Below, piece by piece: positions 26,901 through 35,680 of a DNA stretch of 64,000 bases (positions are counted from its first letter, which is position 1; every line of letters starts with the position of its first letter). The stretch is from Gaoshiqia sp050178015. GTDB lineage: Bacteria > Bacteroidota > Bacteroidia > Bacteroidales > Prolixibacteraceae. The stretch spans positions 124,001 through 188,000 of the forward strand of contig JBFXGM010000001.1 in the NCBI GenBank assembly GCA_050178015.1, written 5' to 3'. The notes under the pieces are model-generated. The model did no database searches. It saw only the letters and a list, made by a program, of their open reading frames with translations, and was not told where the DNA came from. A program made the translations under genes and the position numbers.

Positions 26901-27165
26901 CTACAAATGATACAACCAACGTAGCATCAGAAGAAACAACAAGGGTGAAGTTACCATCCATGTCGGTAATAGTACCATTGGATGTACCTTTTTGTATTAC
27001 GGTTGCACCTGGAAGCGATTCGCCGGTTTCGTCAACGACTTTAGCTTTTACTGTTATGTTGTCTTGTTGAGTCAATGACATCTGGTCGGCTTTGCCGTTG
27101 CCTTCTGCGTATGTTGCCGTTGCGAATGCCAGCAATCCCAACAGGATTAAATAGGAATATTTCAT
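23950..27165 (-). CDS. SusC-family TonB-dependent outer-membrane transporter (pair 1)
   Basis: A 1071-residue 22-stranded barrel that imports oligosaccharides using TonB energy. Order: signal peptide ending TATYAEG; carboxypeptidase-regulatory-like domain (LPGATVIQKGTSNGTITDMD, residues about 40-110); plug starting VVVGYGTQRK with PLYVIDGVPMG and AAIYGSRAANGVVIITTK; then the barrel, ending MFGVNLSF with the terminal aromatic residue. The surface glycan-binding gene lies 25 bp upstream and susD downstream. No N-terminal extension for anti-sigma signalling is seen, consistent with control by the neighbouring HTCS. Confidence 0.96.
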   Translation of the reverse strand: MKYSYLILLGLLAFATATYAEGNGKADQMSLTQQDNITVKAKVVDETGESLPGATVIQKGTSNGTITDMDGNFTLVVSSDATLVVSFVGYKNLEVSVGGKTELGTIALVSDMIGLEQVVVVGYGTQRKVDLTGSVAIVNTEDMKKVSNSNISTMLEGKVAGVQITTDGQPGADPTVRIRGIGSFGSTSPLYVIDGVPMGTTIRDFSPNDIETLQVLKDASAAAIYGSRAANGVVIITTKQGKKNQAMKVDYSGYLGLDQVQKDVYDVMDARQYGEYIKMAYGNSGMDVPGGYDPLSDNYLYTADGEALVNTNWFEEAFKTGVRQNHNINLSGGGANNTYNIGLDYYGQKGTMEGAGPNFDRYTARVNNAMDVKFIKIKTNIVYSHSDQDNMALSNANEYVAGLYGAQFPVMASALITPPTIKAYDESTWVLDDKISAASEYSYDSYGFGTYYDNVHGDLRVTNVLLTNSLLKRNSKVDRIVATGSVNVDLMDMLGLKSKNHKIAYNLNLSQSKTSVKNLTFVPAFIQSTTNYLSKSSEILTHQTVNYSDGLIENTLNYDGSFGKSKVNVLVGQTFERNYQYILTGVGYTLSEPYYLHLNNAEESDATSYESESGLASYIGRVNYNFDEKYLLSATVRRDASSRLSSADRADWFPSISGGWRIERENFFPVAESMINLFKIRASYGELGNISNLGPYDYMLTMFRNDYTYSFGNNKVTGSSISNYVNETIRWEKKKMLDLGLDLAMFSNKLEFTFGYYKATSEDLHYDVPVPAEAGVTNATVKMNAATMENSGFEFLLAYHNRDHAVKFDVSANLSTLTNEVTKLGVLNNPITSGYSRTEVGREVGEFYGLISEGIFQSQSEIDNNYNDEGELVTQNGAQAGDVKYKDVNNDGQITLEGDQTFLGSGLAKIHYGLNARAEYKGFDLSVSTYGAANFKAVDFVDVTLRGSYGALNKSTDLLNAWTTDNTSTNVPRVSYKTSGPITNDLFSQRFIQNASYLKIANIELGYNFPDKWFGGYVSGVRMYASAQNVTTFSKYRGYNVDFAGGTMTPGYNYASYPTPRTIMFGVNLSF

Positions 27166-27190
27166 AGTTTGAATATTTTTATCTTATTGA

Positions 27191-28885
27191 TTATTCAGTG
27201 ATTACAACGTAAGCCCCCTCAATGACGAGCGCACAATTCAAATCAGCACTGTCAACCGTAACACCGGCATATTTTTGGAAATGTGTTTCGCCGGTGGCGT
27301 AAGTAACCGTGTACAGTACATCGGCCGTATTGTCACCGTTGTTTGTAACTGTGATGACTACCTTGGAGCCACTGATGTTCGGTGTGAATACATCCCAATT
27401 CCAATCATTTGTGACGGTGGCTGAACTGTAGCCGGTACCCCATCCGAAGCTGTCCATGCGAACAACGGCATTTTCTGTCCCGTCGGCTTTGCGAAGAATT
27501 GTACAGGGGCTATGCCAGTTAGCTAGGTTATCCGAGTAGCAGTACATGGTAATGGTCTTACTGGAACCTGATGCAACGCTATAGTTATCAGAGAAAGCAG
27601 TCCACCATGCAGTCGAAAAGTCATTAGCACCTACTTGACTTATACCCTTTACAAGCGTTAGCGGGCAAGTTGTCGTTACCGTGCTTGTTGCACCAACATA
27701 AGAAATTTCGGCGGCCTGAGAACCTTCGGCAGCCGGAATCGTGCCAAACTGAAGCGTTTCGTTTGGTATAATACCTGTTGTTCCGTCGGAATAGGTAGCT
27801 GTTACGGCAATACCTGTGGTGTTGAACAGGATCGGGTCGCTGCTGAAGAAATAGTAATTTTTTATGTTTGGCAAAGTAGTAACCGCAAGGCTTACAACCG
27901 GGTTGGTTACTTCCAGCGTGTAATAGGTTGATACGGCTTTGGTGTATGCACCCTGTTTCGTTTTGCTGTATGCCACAATAACTGTTTTAACTCCCAGTGA
28001 AGTCATGTCAGGAATAACAGTGAATGATATATCTGTAGAATCAACTTCCTCTGAAGACCCGTCAGCATAGGTTACAGTAGCAGCGGCATCACCCCAGAAG
28101 TTTTCGTCGCCTAATTCAACAAAAGAAGGAGCTCCTGTAACTTCAATTGAAACCGGAGCAACATCTTCCACAACTGTTACTTTAGAAGGCAGGAGGTAAG
28201 CATTTTTCATTTCGAAAAAGCTGGCATCGCAAACCAAAAATGCAGTAATATCATCGGTAGCAGAAACCGGTTGTTGATAGGTTTCTACCAGTTCTGAACC
28301 GTTTGTTCCAACCGAAGTGGCTGTTACAAATACATTACCGGTAGCCGAGTGATCGATTTCCAAAGTAACGTAAGCACCGTCCATGGTGGTGCGGAAGTCA
28401 TTCCAAACATCACCATCACCGTCGGTGTCGGGATAATTTTGGGTAATCATGGCCAAGTCAAAATCACCGTTACCCCAGCCATAAGCATCAGAACGAAGTG
28501 CAAAATACTCTTCGTAACCGTCGCCATCGCGATCTGCAATGTTGTTGGCTACCACAAGGTTCCAGTTATTCCAGTTATTTTGGCTTCCTCCATTGTGGTT
28601 TACAAATTCCAAAACTAATAGCTTGTTTGTAGGAATGGTGAAGTAATCAGAGAAGTATGCCCACCAGCCTGCACTGTTATCTTCAGGCCCAACTATCGGC
28701 GTAGAAATGGTCAGGTAAGTCGTGTCACCTGTATTGGGTTTCGCAGCTGCAATAGAGTCGATCCTGCTCTGGAGATCAGAAGGCGCATCAATTGAATAAG
28801 GATCCAACTGCTCGCACCCAACAAAGCTAAGTGCTGCCAAAAATACTGCGCACAAAGCCCATCTTGTCAGTTTTGTTGTTTTCAT
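27191..28885 (-). CDS. Surface glycan-binding lipoprotein with duplicated binding domains
   Basis: A 564-residue lipoprotein (lipobox ALSFVGC) with no recognised enzyme motif. Two similar beta-rich modules lie at the ends: one around GWWAYFSDYFTIP and SDAYGWGNGDF (residues about 55-215), the other around WWTAFSDNYSV and MDSFGWGTGYS (about 420-560). Between them are two Ig-like repeats, each with VTYADGSSEEV- or VTATYSDGTTG-type cores. The aromatic-rich repeated modules are suited to carbohydrate binding. It occupies the SusE/F-like or SGBP position, directly upstream of susC. The start at 28885 gives the signal peptide; 28909 is an alternative. The function as a non-catalytic arabinan-binding protein is inferred from position and architecture. 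Confidence 0.82.
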   Translation of the reverse strand: MKTTKLTRWALCAVFLAALSFVGCEQLDPYSIDAPSDLQSRIDSIAAAKPNTGDTTYLTISTPIVGPEDNSAGWWAYFSDYFTIPTNKLLVLEFVNHNGGSQNNWNNWNLVVANNIADRDGDGYEEYFALRSDAYGWGNGDFDLAMITQNYPDTDGDGDVWNDFRTTMDGAYVTLEIDHSATGNVFVTATSVGTNGSELVETYQQPVSATDDITAFLVCDASFFEMKNAYLLPSKVTVVEDVAPVSIEVTGAPSFVELGDENFWGDAAATVTYADGSSEEVDSTDISFTVIPDMTSLGVKTVIVAYSKTKQGAYTKAVSTYYTLEVTNPVVSLAVTTLPNIKNYYFFSSDPILFNTTGIAVTATYSDGTTGIIPNETLQFGTIPAAEGSQAAEISYVGATSTVTTTCPLTLVKGISQVGANDFSTAWWTAFSDNYSVASGSSKTITMYCYSDNLANWHSPCTILRKADGTENAVVRMDSFGWGTGYSSATVTNDWNWDVFTPNISGSKVVITVTNNGDNTADVLYTVTYATGETHFQKYAGVTVDSADLNCALVIEGAYVVITE

Positions 28886-28930
28886 AAAATCGAATTTGAT
28901 TAAGTTCATTTTTTAGTTATCTCTGTGTCG

Positions 28931-29257
28931 TTAGTTTTGTAACCAAAACCTTGATTTAGCTGCCCGGATTTCCTCGTTATCCGACAGTTCGATTGTACTG
29001 CCCCTTTCCCTATTTGCATGATCAGACAATGTAGTTGCTTGTTTCATCATGGACGATGCCTGGAACTGCGCATTCAAACAGGCCAAATCAACAGTTATTA
29101 TTCCCGGCGGACCCTTTTTGGGATCGTGGCCGACCTTCAGATCAATGTCTTTTTTAATTGTGAGTTTCTGTTCTACAAGCGGGGTTGCCTGTAGGATAAA
29201 TAACAGACCTGCAAAAGAAACAAGCAGGAGAAGACAAACAGCTTTTTGAGTCCTCAT
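28931..29257 (-). CDS. Small secreted or membrane-anchored protein of unknown function
   Basis: A 108-residue protein with one N-terminal hydrophobic segment (LLLLVSFAGLLFIL) acting as a signal peptide or anchor. The remainder is polar, with a Gly/Pro/Lys-rich segment (HDPKKGPPGIITVDL). I do not recognise the family. It lies between the HTCS gene and the glycan-binding lipoprotein gene, on the same strand, with 45 bp to the next start. Small periplasmic proteins of about this size often accompany HTCS genes in Bacteroidota, so a role in sensing is possible but is only inference. Confidence 0.6.
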   Translation of the reverse strand: MRTQKAVCLLLLVSFAGLLFILQATPLVEQKLTIKKDIDLKVGHDPKKGPPGIITVDLACLNAQFQASSMMKQATTLSDHANRERGSTIELSDNEEIRAAKSRFWLQN

Positions 29258-29412
29258 AAGTTTGGTATGTTTAGTTATTTGAAATACGTCAACTGTAAAA
29301 GTACGGTTGCGTTAGATGGCTGTGGAGGACAAAAGGATATTTCAAGTGGACAAAACAGGAATTCAAAGAAATACCCACACAAACAGAACAAAACCAAACA
29401 CTTAAGGGAATA

Positions 29413-32400
29413 CTAATTTAACGAAGAAAACTCCGAAGGGCTCATTCCATAGAACTTTTTAAAGATGCGGCTAAAATATTTGGGGTCGTTGAACCCCACC
29501 TGAAAGGCGATATCGGAGATGGGCTGTTTGTTTTCGCGGATAAGCACAACTGCCTTTTTCAGTTTGAAGGAGTTGATGAAATCAGTAATATTCAGGTCGG
29601 TGATTGCCTTAATTTTTTTATACAGGAGGCTTCGGCTGACAAACATTTCGCTGGCAAACTGGCTGGCCGAAAAATCGGGATTTTGGTAAAATTTTTCGAG
29701 GATGTTGTAGGCCCTGGTTAAAAACTCTTCGTCAACCGAGTTAGTGGTCACATCCGAAACCGGGGCATCCTGCGGGCTGCTGAACATCTTTTTCAATCGC
29801 CTCCGGCTTTCAATCAGGTTGACCATCCTGGCCTGGAGTACTTGCAGGTTAAACGGTTTTGGCACGTAATCATCGGCGCCCGACTCCAGCCCCTCAATCC
29901 AGTTTTCCACCATTGCCTGCGCCGTAAGTAAAATAACGGGGATATGGCTGGTTTGGATGTCCTTTTTCAGGTGACTGCACAATTCCAAGCCATCCATCAG
30001 CGGCATCATCACATCGCTGATAATCAAATCGGGTGAGTATTTCCGGGCCATCTGCAAACCATCTTTGCCATTTTCGGCGCCCAGAATCCGGTAATCAGGT
30101 TTCAATGTTTGTGTCAGGAACGAACGCAGATCGAAATTGTCTTCTACAATCAGCACCAAGGGGTTCGACTGTTTTTGTTCGTCTGTTTCTTCCTGCTCCG
30201 TTTCATTTGCAAACACCATATTTTCAAATAAAACATCCACCCTCCCCTGCAAATTTACTTCTACGGGCACAACAGTCTGATCCAGCTCCTTTTCGTCGAA
30301 CTGGCTCGGCAAATAAGGCAAGCGCACCAAAAAGCGACTTCCTTTTCCGGGTTGACTCAGTACCTGGATATGGCCATGAAGGGCCTGCACCAGCTCAAGA
30401 GTCAGCGCCAGCCCAATGCCGGAACTTTTCAGACTGGTATTCTTTTCGGAACGAGCCTGGTAAAAACGTTCAAAAATGAAGGGTAAATGCTCCGCATCGA
30501 TACCGGGGCCGGAGTCTTTCACTTCGACACACACATGGGGAGCTGGTAATTCATCGAAAGTTCCTTCGGCGGCATAGGAAACCGTCATACTGACCATCCC
30601 TTGTTCGGGGGTGTACTTGAAGGCATTCGACAACAGATTGTAAAAAATGTTTTCCAGCTTTTCAGCATCAAACCAAGTCTCGTCCGGCGCGTCACCGGCA
30701 TGAAACTGATAATCGATTTGCTGGTGTTGTGCCAAATCGGTAAACGATTCAAAAATTTGATAGAGAAATTGTTTCAGGTCGCCTTTACTGACCCGGAGGT
30801 TCATCTTCCCGGTTTCCAACCGGCGGAAGTAAATCAGCTGGTTGATCAGGTGCAACAGTCGCTGGGCATTCCGGTTGATGATTTTGAGCGTGTTGACCGT
30901 ATTTTTATCTTCCCTCAGGTTGCGCATCAACTGTTCCAGCGGGTCGATAATCAGGGTGAGCGGGGTACGGAATTCGTGGGAAATATTGGTAAAAAACCGA
31001 AGACGTAGTTGGTTGATCAGGTTCACCTTTTCATTCAGTTCGATCAACTCGTCGCGTTGCCTGGCAATTTTGGTGTTCTGAAGTTCCAGTTCCACCTTTT
31101 GCCCTTCAATCAACCGCTGCCGTTCTTCCAGTTGCTGGTTGGTTTTTTGCAGACGAAAGGCTTGTTGTTCCAGCTTTTCCTTTTGCTCTTCAATTTTTTC
31201 GGTACGCTCTCTGACCTGCTTTTCCAACTTACGTTTTTGTTCTTTCAGGAACCGGGTTCGAGAACGAATATAGGCCATCACCAGCAAGGTAACCACCAAC
31301 ACAAAAACCACCCGGAACCAAACTGTTTGCCAAAAGGGAGGATGAACCACAATTTTCAGGGTAGCTTCTTCGTCAGACCAAACCCCATCGCTGTTGGATG
31401 CCTTCACCCGAAAAGTATATTCGCCGCCCGAAAGGTTGGTGTAGTTGGCAAAGCGACGCGTGGAGGGTACCTCAACCCAGTCCTGGTCAACGCCGTCCAT
31501 CTTGTAGGCATATCTTACTTTTTCGGGCAGAAAATAATCGAGTGCCGAGAATTCGATCGAGAATACAGCATCTTTATGCGAAAGTTCCAGTCGTTCGGTC
31601 ATGGCTACCGACTGAGGCAGGATTACCTTCGAATGGAATTTTTGCCCAATGTTTACCGGAGTATTAAAAACCGAAAACTCAGTAAAAACAAGTTTCCCAT
31701 TTTCCTGGTACAAATCAATGTCCGAAGCATTGAAATAATTTAGTCCGGCAATTGTACCAAAATACAGGTTTCCTGCCGCATCAGCATCCGAGGCCGACCA
31801 ATAAAACTGGTCGCTCAGCAAACCATCTTTTACAAAAAAGTTCTGAAACTCGCCGGTAATCGGGTTAAACTTCGAAAGTCCCTTGTCTGTGCTTAACCAC
31901 AAATTGCCCTGCAAGTCCTCTTCAATAGCATACACGACATTGTTGCACAAGCCTTCTTTTTCGGTATAACGAATGAATATTTCCTTGCCGACCTCGTTCT
32001 TTTCGTACCTGCAAAACCCATTGCCGTATGTACCTATCCACACGTTTCCTTGTCGGTCCTCGTGCAGCGAGATCACGTAATTTCCGGGCAGCGAAAGTGG
32101 GTCGTCTGCCTTGTTGAAAAAAGCCTGGCTGGCGATTTCGGTTGAGCTACCGATTTCATCCAGCTGAGCGGCATCCAAAAAGTAAAGGCCATTGCGCGTT
32201 CCAATCCATAGCTGCCGCTTCTGGTCAAGGAGCAGGCAACCTACTTCAAACGGATCGGGCGCCTTCATCAACTCATGCAGGTGGGAAAAACTTTTTTTGC
32301 CGGGGTCGAACAGGTCCAGCCCGCCAAGTGTGCCCACCAGCAATTGCCCGTCACGAAAGCCGGTCACCGAAGAGACAAACTCAGAACACAGGCTGTTGGG

Positions 32401-33765
32401 AGTAGCCGGATCGAAATGAAAACTTTCAAAGGTTCTATCCTTCCGCGAAACAAGCCTGGAAAGGCCCAAACCCCAAGTCCCCAACCACAAATTTTTACGG
32501 TCGTCGCGGTAAATCGAAGTAACAAAATCACTTCTGATGGAAGCCGGATTGTTGGGATCATACTGGAAACGTTCTACCTGTTGCCCCATGCCGGTAATTC
32601 GGTTCAGCCCACCTCCGGCTGTCCCCACCCACAGCACATCACCTTCTTTATAAATGGAGTTGATGGTATTATGGCTCAGGCTGTTCGGGTTGGCCGGATC
32701 GTTACGCAACGAAGCAAATGGCTTTTGGTGGATGTTGTACTGGTTTACGCCGCCCTTGTCGGTACCAACCCAAATATTGCCCTGCAGATCGGCCAGCATT
32801 GAATTCACAAAGGGATTATTCAGGTTTTCCTTGTCATCGTAGGTTCCTTTCAGATGTGAAAATGATCGGTCTTCGGGGTTGAAAAAGTTTAACCCGCCCA
32901 ATGTGCCCACAATCATCTGCCCCTGGATATCTTCGGCAATCGCCGTAACAGTCAGGTGATCCAGGGCGCCGGGCGTTTCCACCTGTCCCGGATAATAAAA
33001 AATATCAGCTGCCACCGGGTCGTATTGATAAAGCCCCTCATCGGAGCCAACCCAAATATTTTTTCTCGAATCAACAAAAATGCAGGAAACATTGATATTT
33101 TGAAGGGAATAAACCAGCTCGTTGAAATCCTGGGCGGGTTCCAGTCGTTCCGTATCAATCACTGCCAGCCCATTATCGGTCCCCACAAAAGCTTTCCCCT
33201 CGTACGTTGTCAGGTAGTTGATGTGCCGGTCGGGCAACAAGGCATCATCCAACTTTTGGGTGGTCACGGTCCCTTCTACGGGCACAATCAACCAAACCCC
33301 ATAATTTTTGGTAGCAACCCACAATCGCCCGTGCAAATCGTATGTCAGGTGGCTGATGGTCATGGAGCCAAAAATCTGCTCCAGGTTCCCGGGAAGTTCA
33401 AACCGATCGGTGCTGAAATTAAAATAGGCCAAGCCTTTTCCTGTGCCAATCCAAATATTTCCATCCGGGTCTTCGCACAGGGCATGGATGAAATTGTCAT
33501 GCAGGCCATCAGGGTGCGTATCGCGTTTGTAGGTTTTAAACGAATAGCCATCGTAACGGCACAACCCGTTCCAGGTACCGAACCACATGAAACCACGCTT
33601 GTCTTTCAGGATACAATCAACCGTGTTTTGGGGTAACCCTTCGTTGGCCGTGAGATACTGAAACTTATACTGTGGCTGGAACGCGGCACCGATTGTTGGA
33701 TTTGCGGCAAGTAACAAAGCCATCATCAGATAGGTCAGCAATCGTATGGATACCGTTTCTTTCAT
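29413..33765 (-). CDS. Hybrid two-component system sensor/AraC regulator (HTCS)
   Basis: A 1450-residue one-protein signalling system that senses an oligosaccharide in the periplasm and activates the arabinan operon. Order: signal peptide (residues 1-28); two periplasmic seven-bladed propellers of Reg_prop repeats (DKRGFMWFGTWNGLCRYDG type, about 40-730); Y_Y_Y domain (about 735-812); one membrane helix (about 813-832); coiled coil; histidine kinase with phospho-His near 930 in NISHEFRTPL; ATPase domain; receiver with Asp1251 in IISDVMMPLMDG; C-terminal AraC HTH (DIAFQVGFNDPKYFSRIFKKFYG). The start at 33765 gives the signal peptide. It lies between the two SusC/SusD pairs on the same strand, the usual place for a local regulator. 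Confidence 0.96.
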   Translation of the reverse strand: MKETVSIRLLTYLMMALLLAANPTIGAAFQPQYKFQYLTANEGLPQNTVDCILKDKRGFMWFGTWNGLCRYDGYSFKTYKRDTHPDGLHDNFIHALCEDPDGNIWIGTGKGLAYFNFSTDRFELPGNLEQIFGSMTISHLTYDLHGRLWVATKNYGVWLIVPVEGTVTTQKLDDALLPDRHINYLTTYEGKAFVGTDNGLAVIDTERLEPAQDFNELVYSLQNINVSCIFVDSRKNIWVGSDEGLYQYDPVAADIFYYPGQVETPGALDHLTVTAIAEDIQGQMIVGTLGGLNFFNPEDRSFSHLKGTYDDKENLNNPFVNSMLADLQGNIWVGTDKGGVNQYNIHQKPFASLRNDPANPNSLSHNTINSIYKEGDVLWVGTAGGGLNRITGMGQQVERFQYDPNNPASIRSDFVTSIYRDDRKNLWLGTWGLGLSRLVSRKDRTFESFHFDPATPNSLCSEFVSSVTGFRDGQLLVGTLGGLDLFDPGKKSFSHLHELMKAPDPFEVGCLLLDQKRQLWIGTRNGLYFLDAAQLDEIGSSTEIASQAFFNKADDPLSLPGNYVISLHEDRQGNVWIGTYGNGFCRYEKNEVGKEIFIRYTEKEGLCNNVVYAIEEDLQGNLWLSTDKGLSKFNPITGEFQNFFVKDGLLSDQFYWSASDADAAGNLYFGTIAGLNYFNASDIDLYQENGKLVFTEFSVFNTPVNIGQKFHSKVILPQSVAMTERLELSHKDAVFSIEFSALDYFLPEKVRYAYKMDGVDQDWVEVPSTRRFANYTNLSGGEYTFRVKASNSDGVWSDEEATLKIVVHPPFWQTVWFRVVFVLVVTLLVMAYIRSRTRFLKEQKRKLEKQVRERTEKIEEQKEKLEQQAFRLQKTNQQLEERQRLIEGQKVELELQNTKIARQRDELIELNEKVNLINQLRLRFFTNISHEFRTPLTLIIDPLEQLMRNLREDKNTVNTLKIINRNAQRLLHLINQLIYFRRLETGKMNLRVSKGDLKQFLYQIFESFTDLAQHQQIDYQFHAGDAPDETWFDAEKLENIFYNLLSNAFKYTPEQGMVSMTVSYAAEGTFDELPAPHVCVEVKDSGPGIDAEHLPFIFERFYQARSEKNTSLKSSGIGLALTLELVQALHGHIQVLSQPGKGSRFLVRLPYLPSQFDEKELDQTVVPVEVNLQGRVDVLFENMVFANETEQEETDEQKQSNPLVLIVEDNFDLRSFLTQTLKPDYRILGAENGKDGLQMARKYSPDLIISDVMMPLMDGLELCSHLKKDIQTSHIPVILLTAQAMVENWIEGLESGADDYVPKPFNLQVLQARMVNLIESRRRLKKMFSSPQDAPVSDVTTNSVDEEFLTRAYNILEKFYQNPDFSASQFASEMFVSRSLLYKKIKAITDLNITDFINSFKLKKAVVLIRENKQPISDIAFQVGFNDPKYFSRIFKKFYGMSPSEFSSLN

Positions 33766-33858
33766 CGCTTCCAAAGATAATACAAAGGAAGATACCACTT
33801 TGGTAAAACCGGCTCAAATTCAGGGTTACAACTTTAGAAACCGCAAGGCACAAAACAA

Positions 33859-33886
33859 GATAGGCTGCCAAAAGAGACAGCCTATC
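33859..33886 (-). terminator. Terminator of the susC2-susD2 operon
   Basis: GATAGGCTG (33859-33867) pairs perfectly with CAGCCTATC (33878-33886); in minus-strand reading a TTGTTTTG tail follows. It lies between the susD2 stop and the HTCS start, so the HTCS gene has its own promoter. Confidence 0.8.
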
Positions 33887-33923
33887 CAAAAAGAATATCT
33901 AATTGACTTTTAGCAATATCCGA

Positions 33924-35669
33924 TTAATTTTTTGTTCGTCCAGTCCACCAAACAGGTGTATCATGGTCATTTTTTGAAGCTACTGCTGCAAAATTGTCAG
34001 GATTGGTCGTTTCTTCACTTGAAGGATAATAAAACCGCTCCATCCAAATCCACTTTGATGAAACCGGGGCTAAAATACCGTAATCCTTCTGCAGACGGCG
34101 GGTTTCACTCCAAATCTCCCAGTAATTAAGAATATTTAAATGTGCCATTTTCTGATAAAAGATTTCTTTGATCTTATCATTACTGTTCAAATTACTAAAG
34201 GCATCTGATTTGTTGTCGAGAAAAGCACCAATGACAGCGACAGAAGGTTTCGGGTATTGTGACCCATCCATTATGTTTGCCGGAATGGCAGGTGTTGAAG
34301 ATACACCGAACTTATTCGTCCTGTTTACTTCATAATACCAATCGATCGACAAAGAAATAGCTTTCCGATATTCTTCTACCGGATCAATACCGCCAGCTAT
34401 TTCGGGATAACGAACAGCTGCTTCTGCCAGTAACAAGTGGGTTTCAGATGGCGAGAAGGCAGGATATTTCATGTCGAAATTGTAGTAGGTCATTTTGTTA
34501 TAGAATGAGAAATACGGGTCCAGATGGTCATCATAGTTCCAGTCTTTTGCAGTATTAATTTGTTCTTCGCTGTAACCCAGCGCCTCCATATCGGCTTGGA
34601 TATTGACAAACTGATCATCTCCCCAGATATCACACCCAACATAATCACCAAATTTATTGGGTTGAAAAACCACATACAATCGCGGATCAACTTGATCTTC
34701 AGGAGTTCCAGGACCTTCGTATCCAAAAATATCATGAAGGATGAAGCGTGGAGCATGGAAATTGTACCACATCTCCATCATGGCTCTTGGCCAATACCAT
34801 TCCATGACGTGGGCATAGTCTTTTTCTGCCATTCCAATCAAATCTTCTGCTTCTGAAACAACGGGAAGGTTATTGCTAATAATATCACCAATTATTTCCT
34901 TAGCTTTTGCCGGATCAACATTGGACAAGCGCATTCCCATCCTTAACCTCATTGAGTTTGCAAATTTCCGCCATTTTAGCACATCCCCGTTATTTAGGAT
35001 ATCGTGTATCTTAAATTTTTCGTGAGCCAGCGAACTGTTTAAAGTTGTTCCGGCCAAGGCCGCGTCAATCGTTTTCAGTTCATCCAACAAGGTTGTGTAA
35101 ATATATTCCTGAGAATCGTATTTTGCCCAGAATTTATTTTCGTAAGCTCCGTTTGCCTCCGAAAAAGGAACGTCGTCGTAAATGTCGGTTAACCGTTGGA
35201 ACATATAAGCTTTAACGACATTGATACAATGAACGTAGATTTCGTAGTTTGCTTTTTCTTCTTCGGGCAAACTGTTCAACATTAAATTAATAACAGGGAT
35301 GTTTTTATTGAAATCGACATAAGTCTTATTGAACTGGGTTTCACGAAGGGTAACTCCCGACCAACCGGTCCAGGTAGTGACACTATTGTCGGGTACATTG
35401 TTGTAATAAGCATAGGGGAATGTTCCCAGCCCAAACAAGCGGTTAAACGCACGGCTTTGGTGGTATCCAGGCCCATATTCCGGGCGAAACAATTCGGTAG
35501 GTTGCAGAGCGCCGGTAAACAACATTTCAAAACTGGGCTGTGTTTGTTGTTCCGGATTGTAAAATTCTTCTTCCAGCTTATCCTGACAGGAAGAAAGAGT
35601 TAAAAACACCCCAATAGCGAGTACCGAGATTGTTTTTATTTTCAGTATGTTGTTATATTTCATCTTCAT
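33924..35669 (-). CDS. SusD-like nutrient-binding outer-membrane lipoprotein (pair 2)
   Basis: A 581-residue lipoprotein (lipobox TLSSC) of the second SusD type (SusD-like_2), which differs from the SusD of pair 1 in its opening (DKLEEEFYNPEQQTQPSFEML) and its ending (DTPVWWTGRTKN). The full opening motif is given in two parts here: EEEFYNPEQ and FEMLFTGAL. YVHCINVVKAYMFQRLTDIYDDVPFSE is the conserved SusD helix region, of which FQRLTDIYDDVPF is the core. It partners the SusC ending 11 bp upstream. Presence of a different SusD class suggests a different ligand or chain length. Confidence 0.92.
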   Translation of the reverse strand: MKMKYNNILKIKTISVLAIGVFLTLSSCQDKLEEEFYNPEQQTQPSFEMLFTGALQPTELFRPEYGPGYHQSRAFNRLFGLGTFPYAYYNNVPDNSVTTWTGWSGVTLRETQFNKTYVDFNKNIPVINLMLNSLPEEEKANYEIYVHCINVVKAYMFQRLTDIYDDVPFSEANGAYENKFWAKYDSQEYIYTTLLDELKTIDAALAGTTLNSSLAHEKFKIHDILNNGDVLKWRKFANSMRLRMGMRLSNVDPAKAKEIIGDIISNNLPVVSEAEDLIGMAEKDYAHVMEWYWPRAMMEMWYNFHAPRFILHDIFGYEGPGTPEDQVDPRLYVVFQPNKFGDYVGCDIWGDDQFVNIQADMEALGYSEEQINTAKDWNYDDHLDPYFSFYNKMTYYNFDMKYPAFSPSETHLLLAEAAVRYPEIAGGIDPVEEYRKAISLSIDWYYEVNRTNKFGVSSTPAIPANIMDGSQYPKPSVAVIGAFLDNKSDAFSNLNSNDKIKEIFYQKMAHLNILNYWEIWSETRRLQKDYGILAPVSSKWIWMERFYYPSSEETTNPDNFAAVASKNDHDTPVWWTGRTKN

Positions 35670-35680
35670 AGTCGTAAGTT

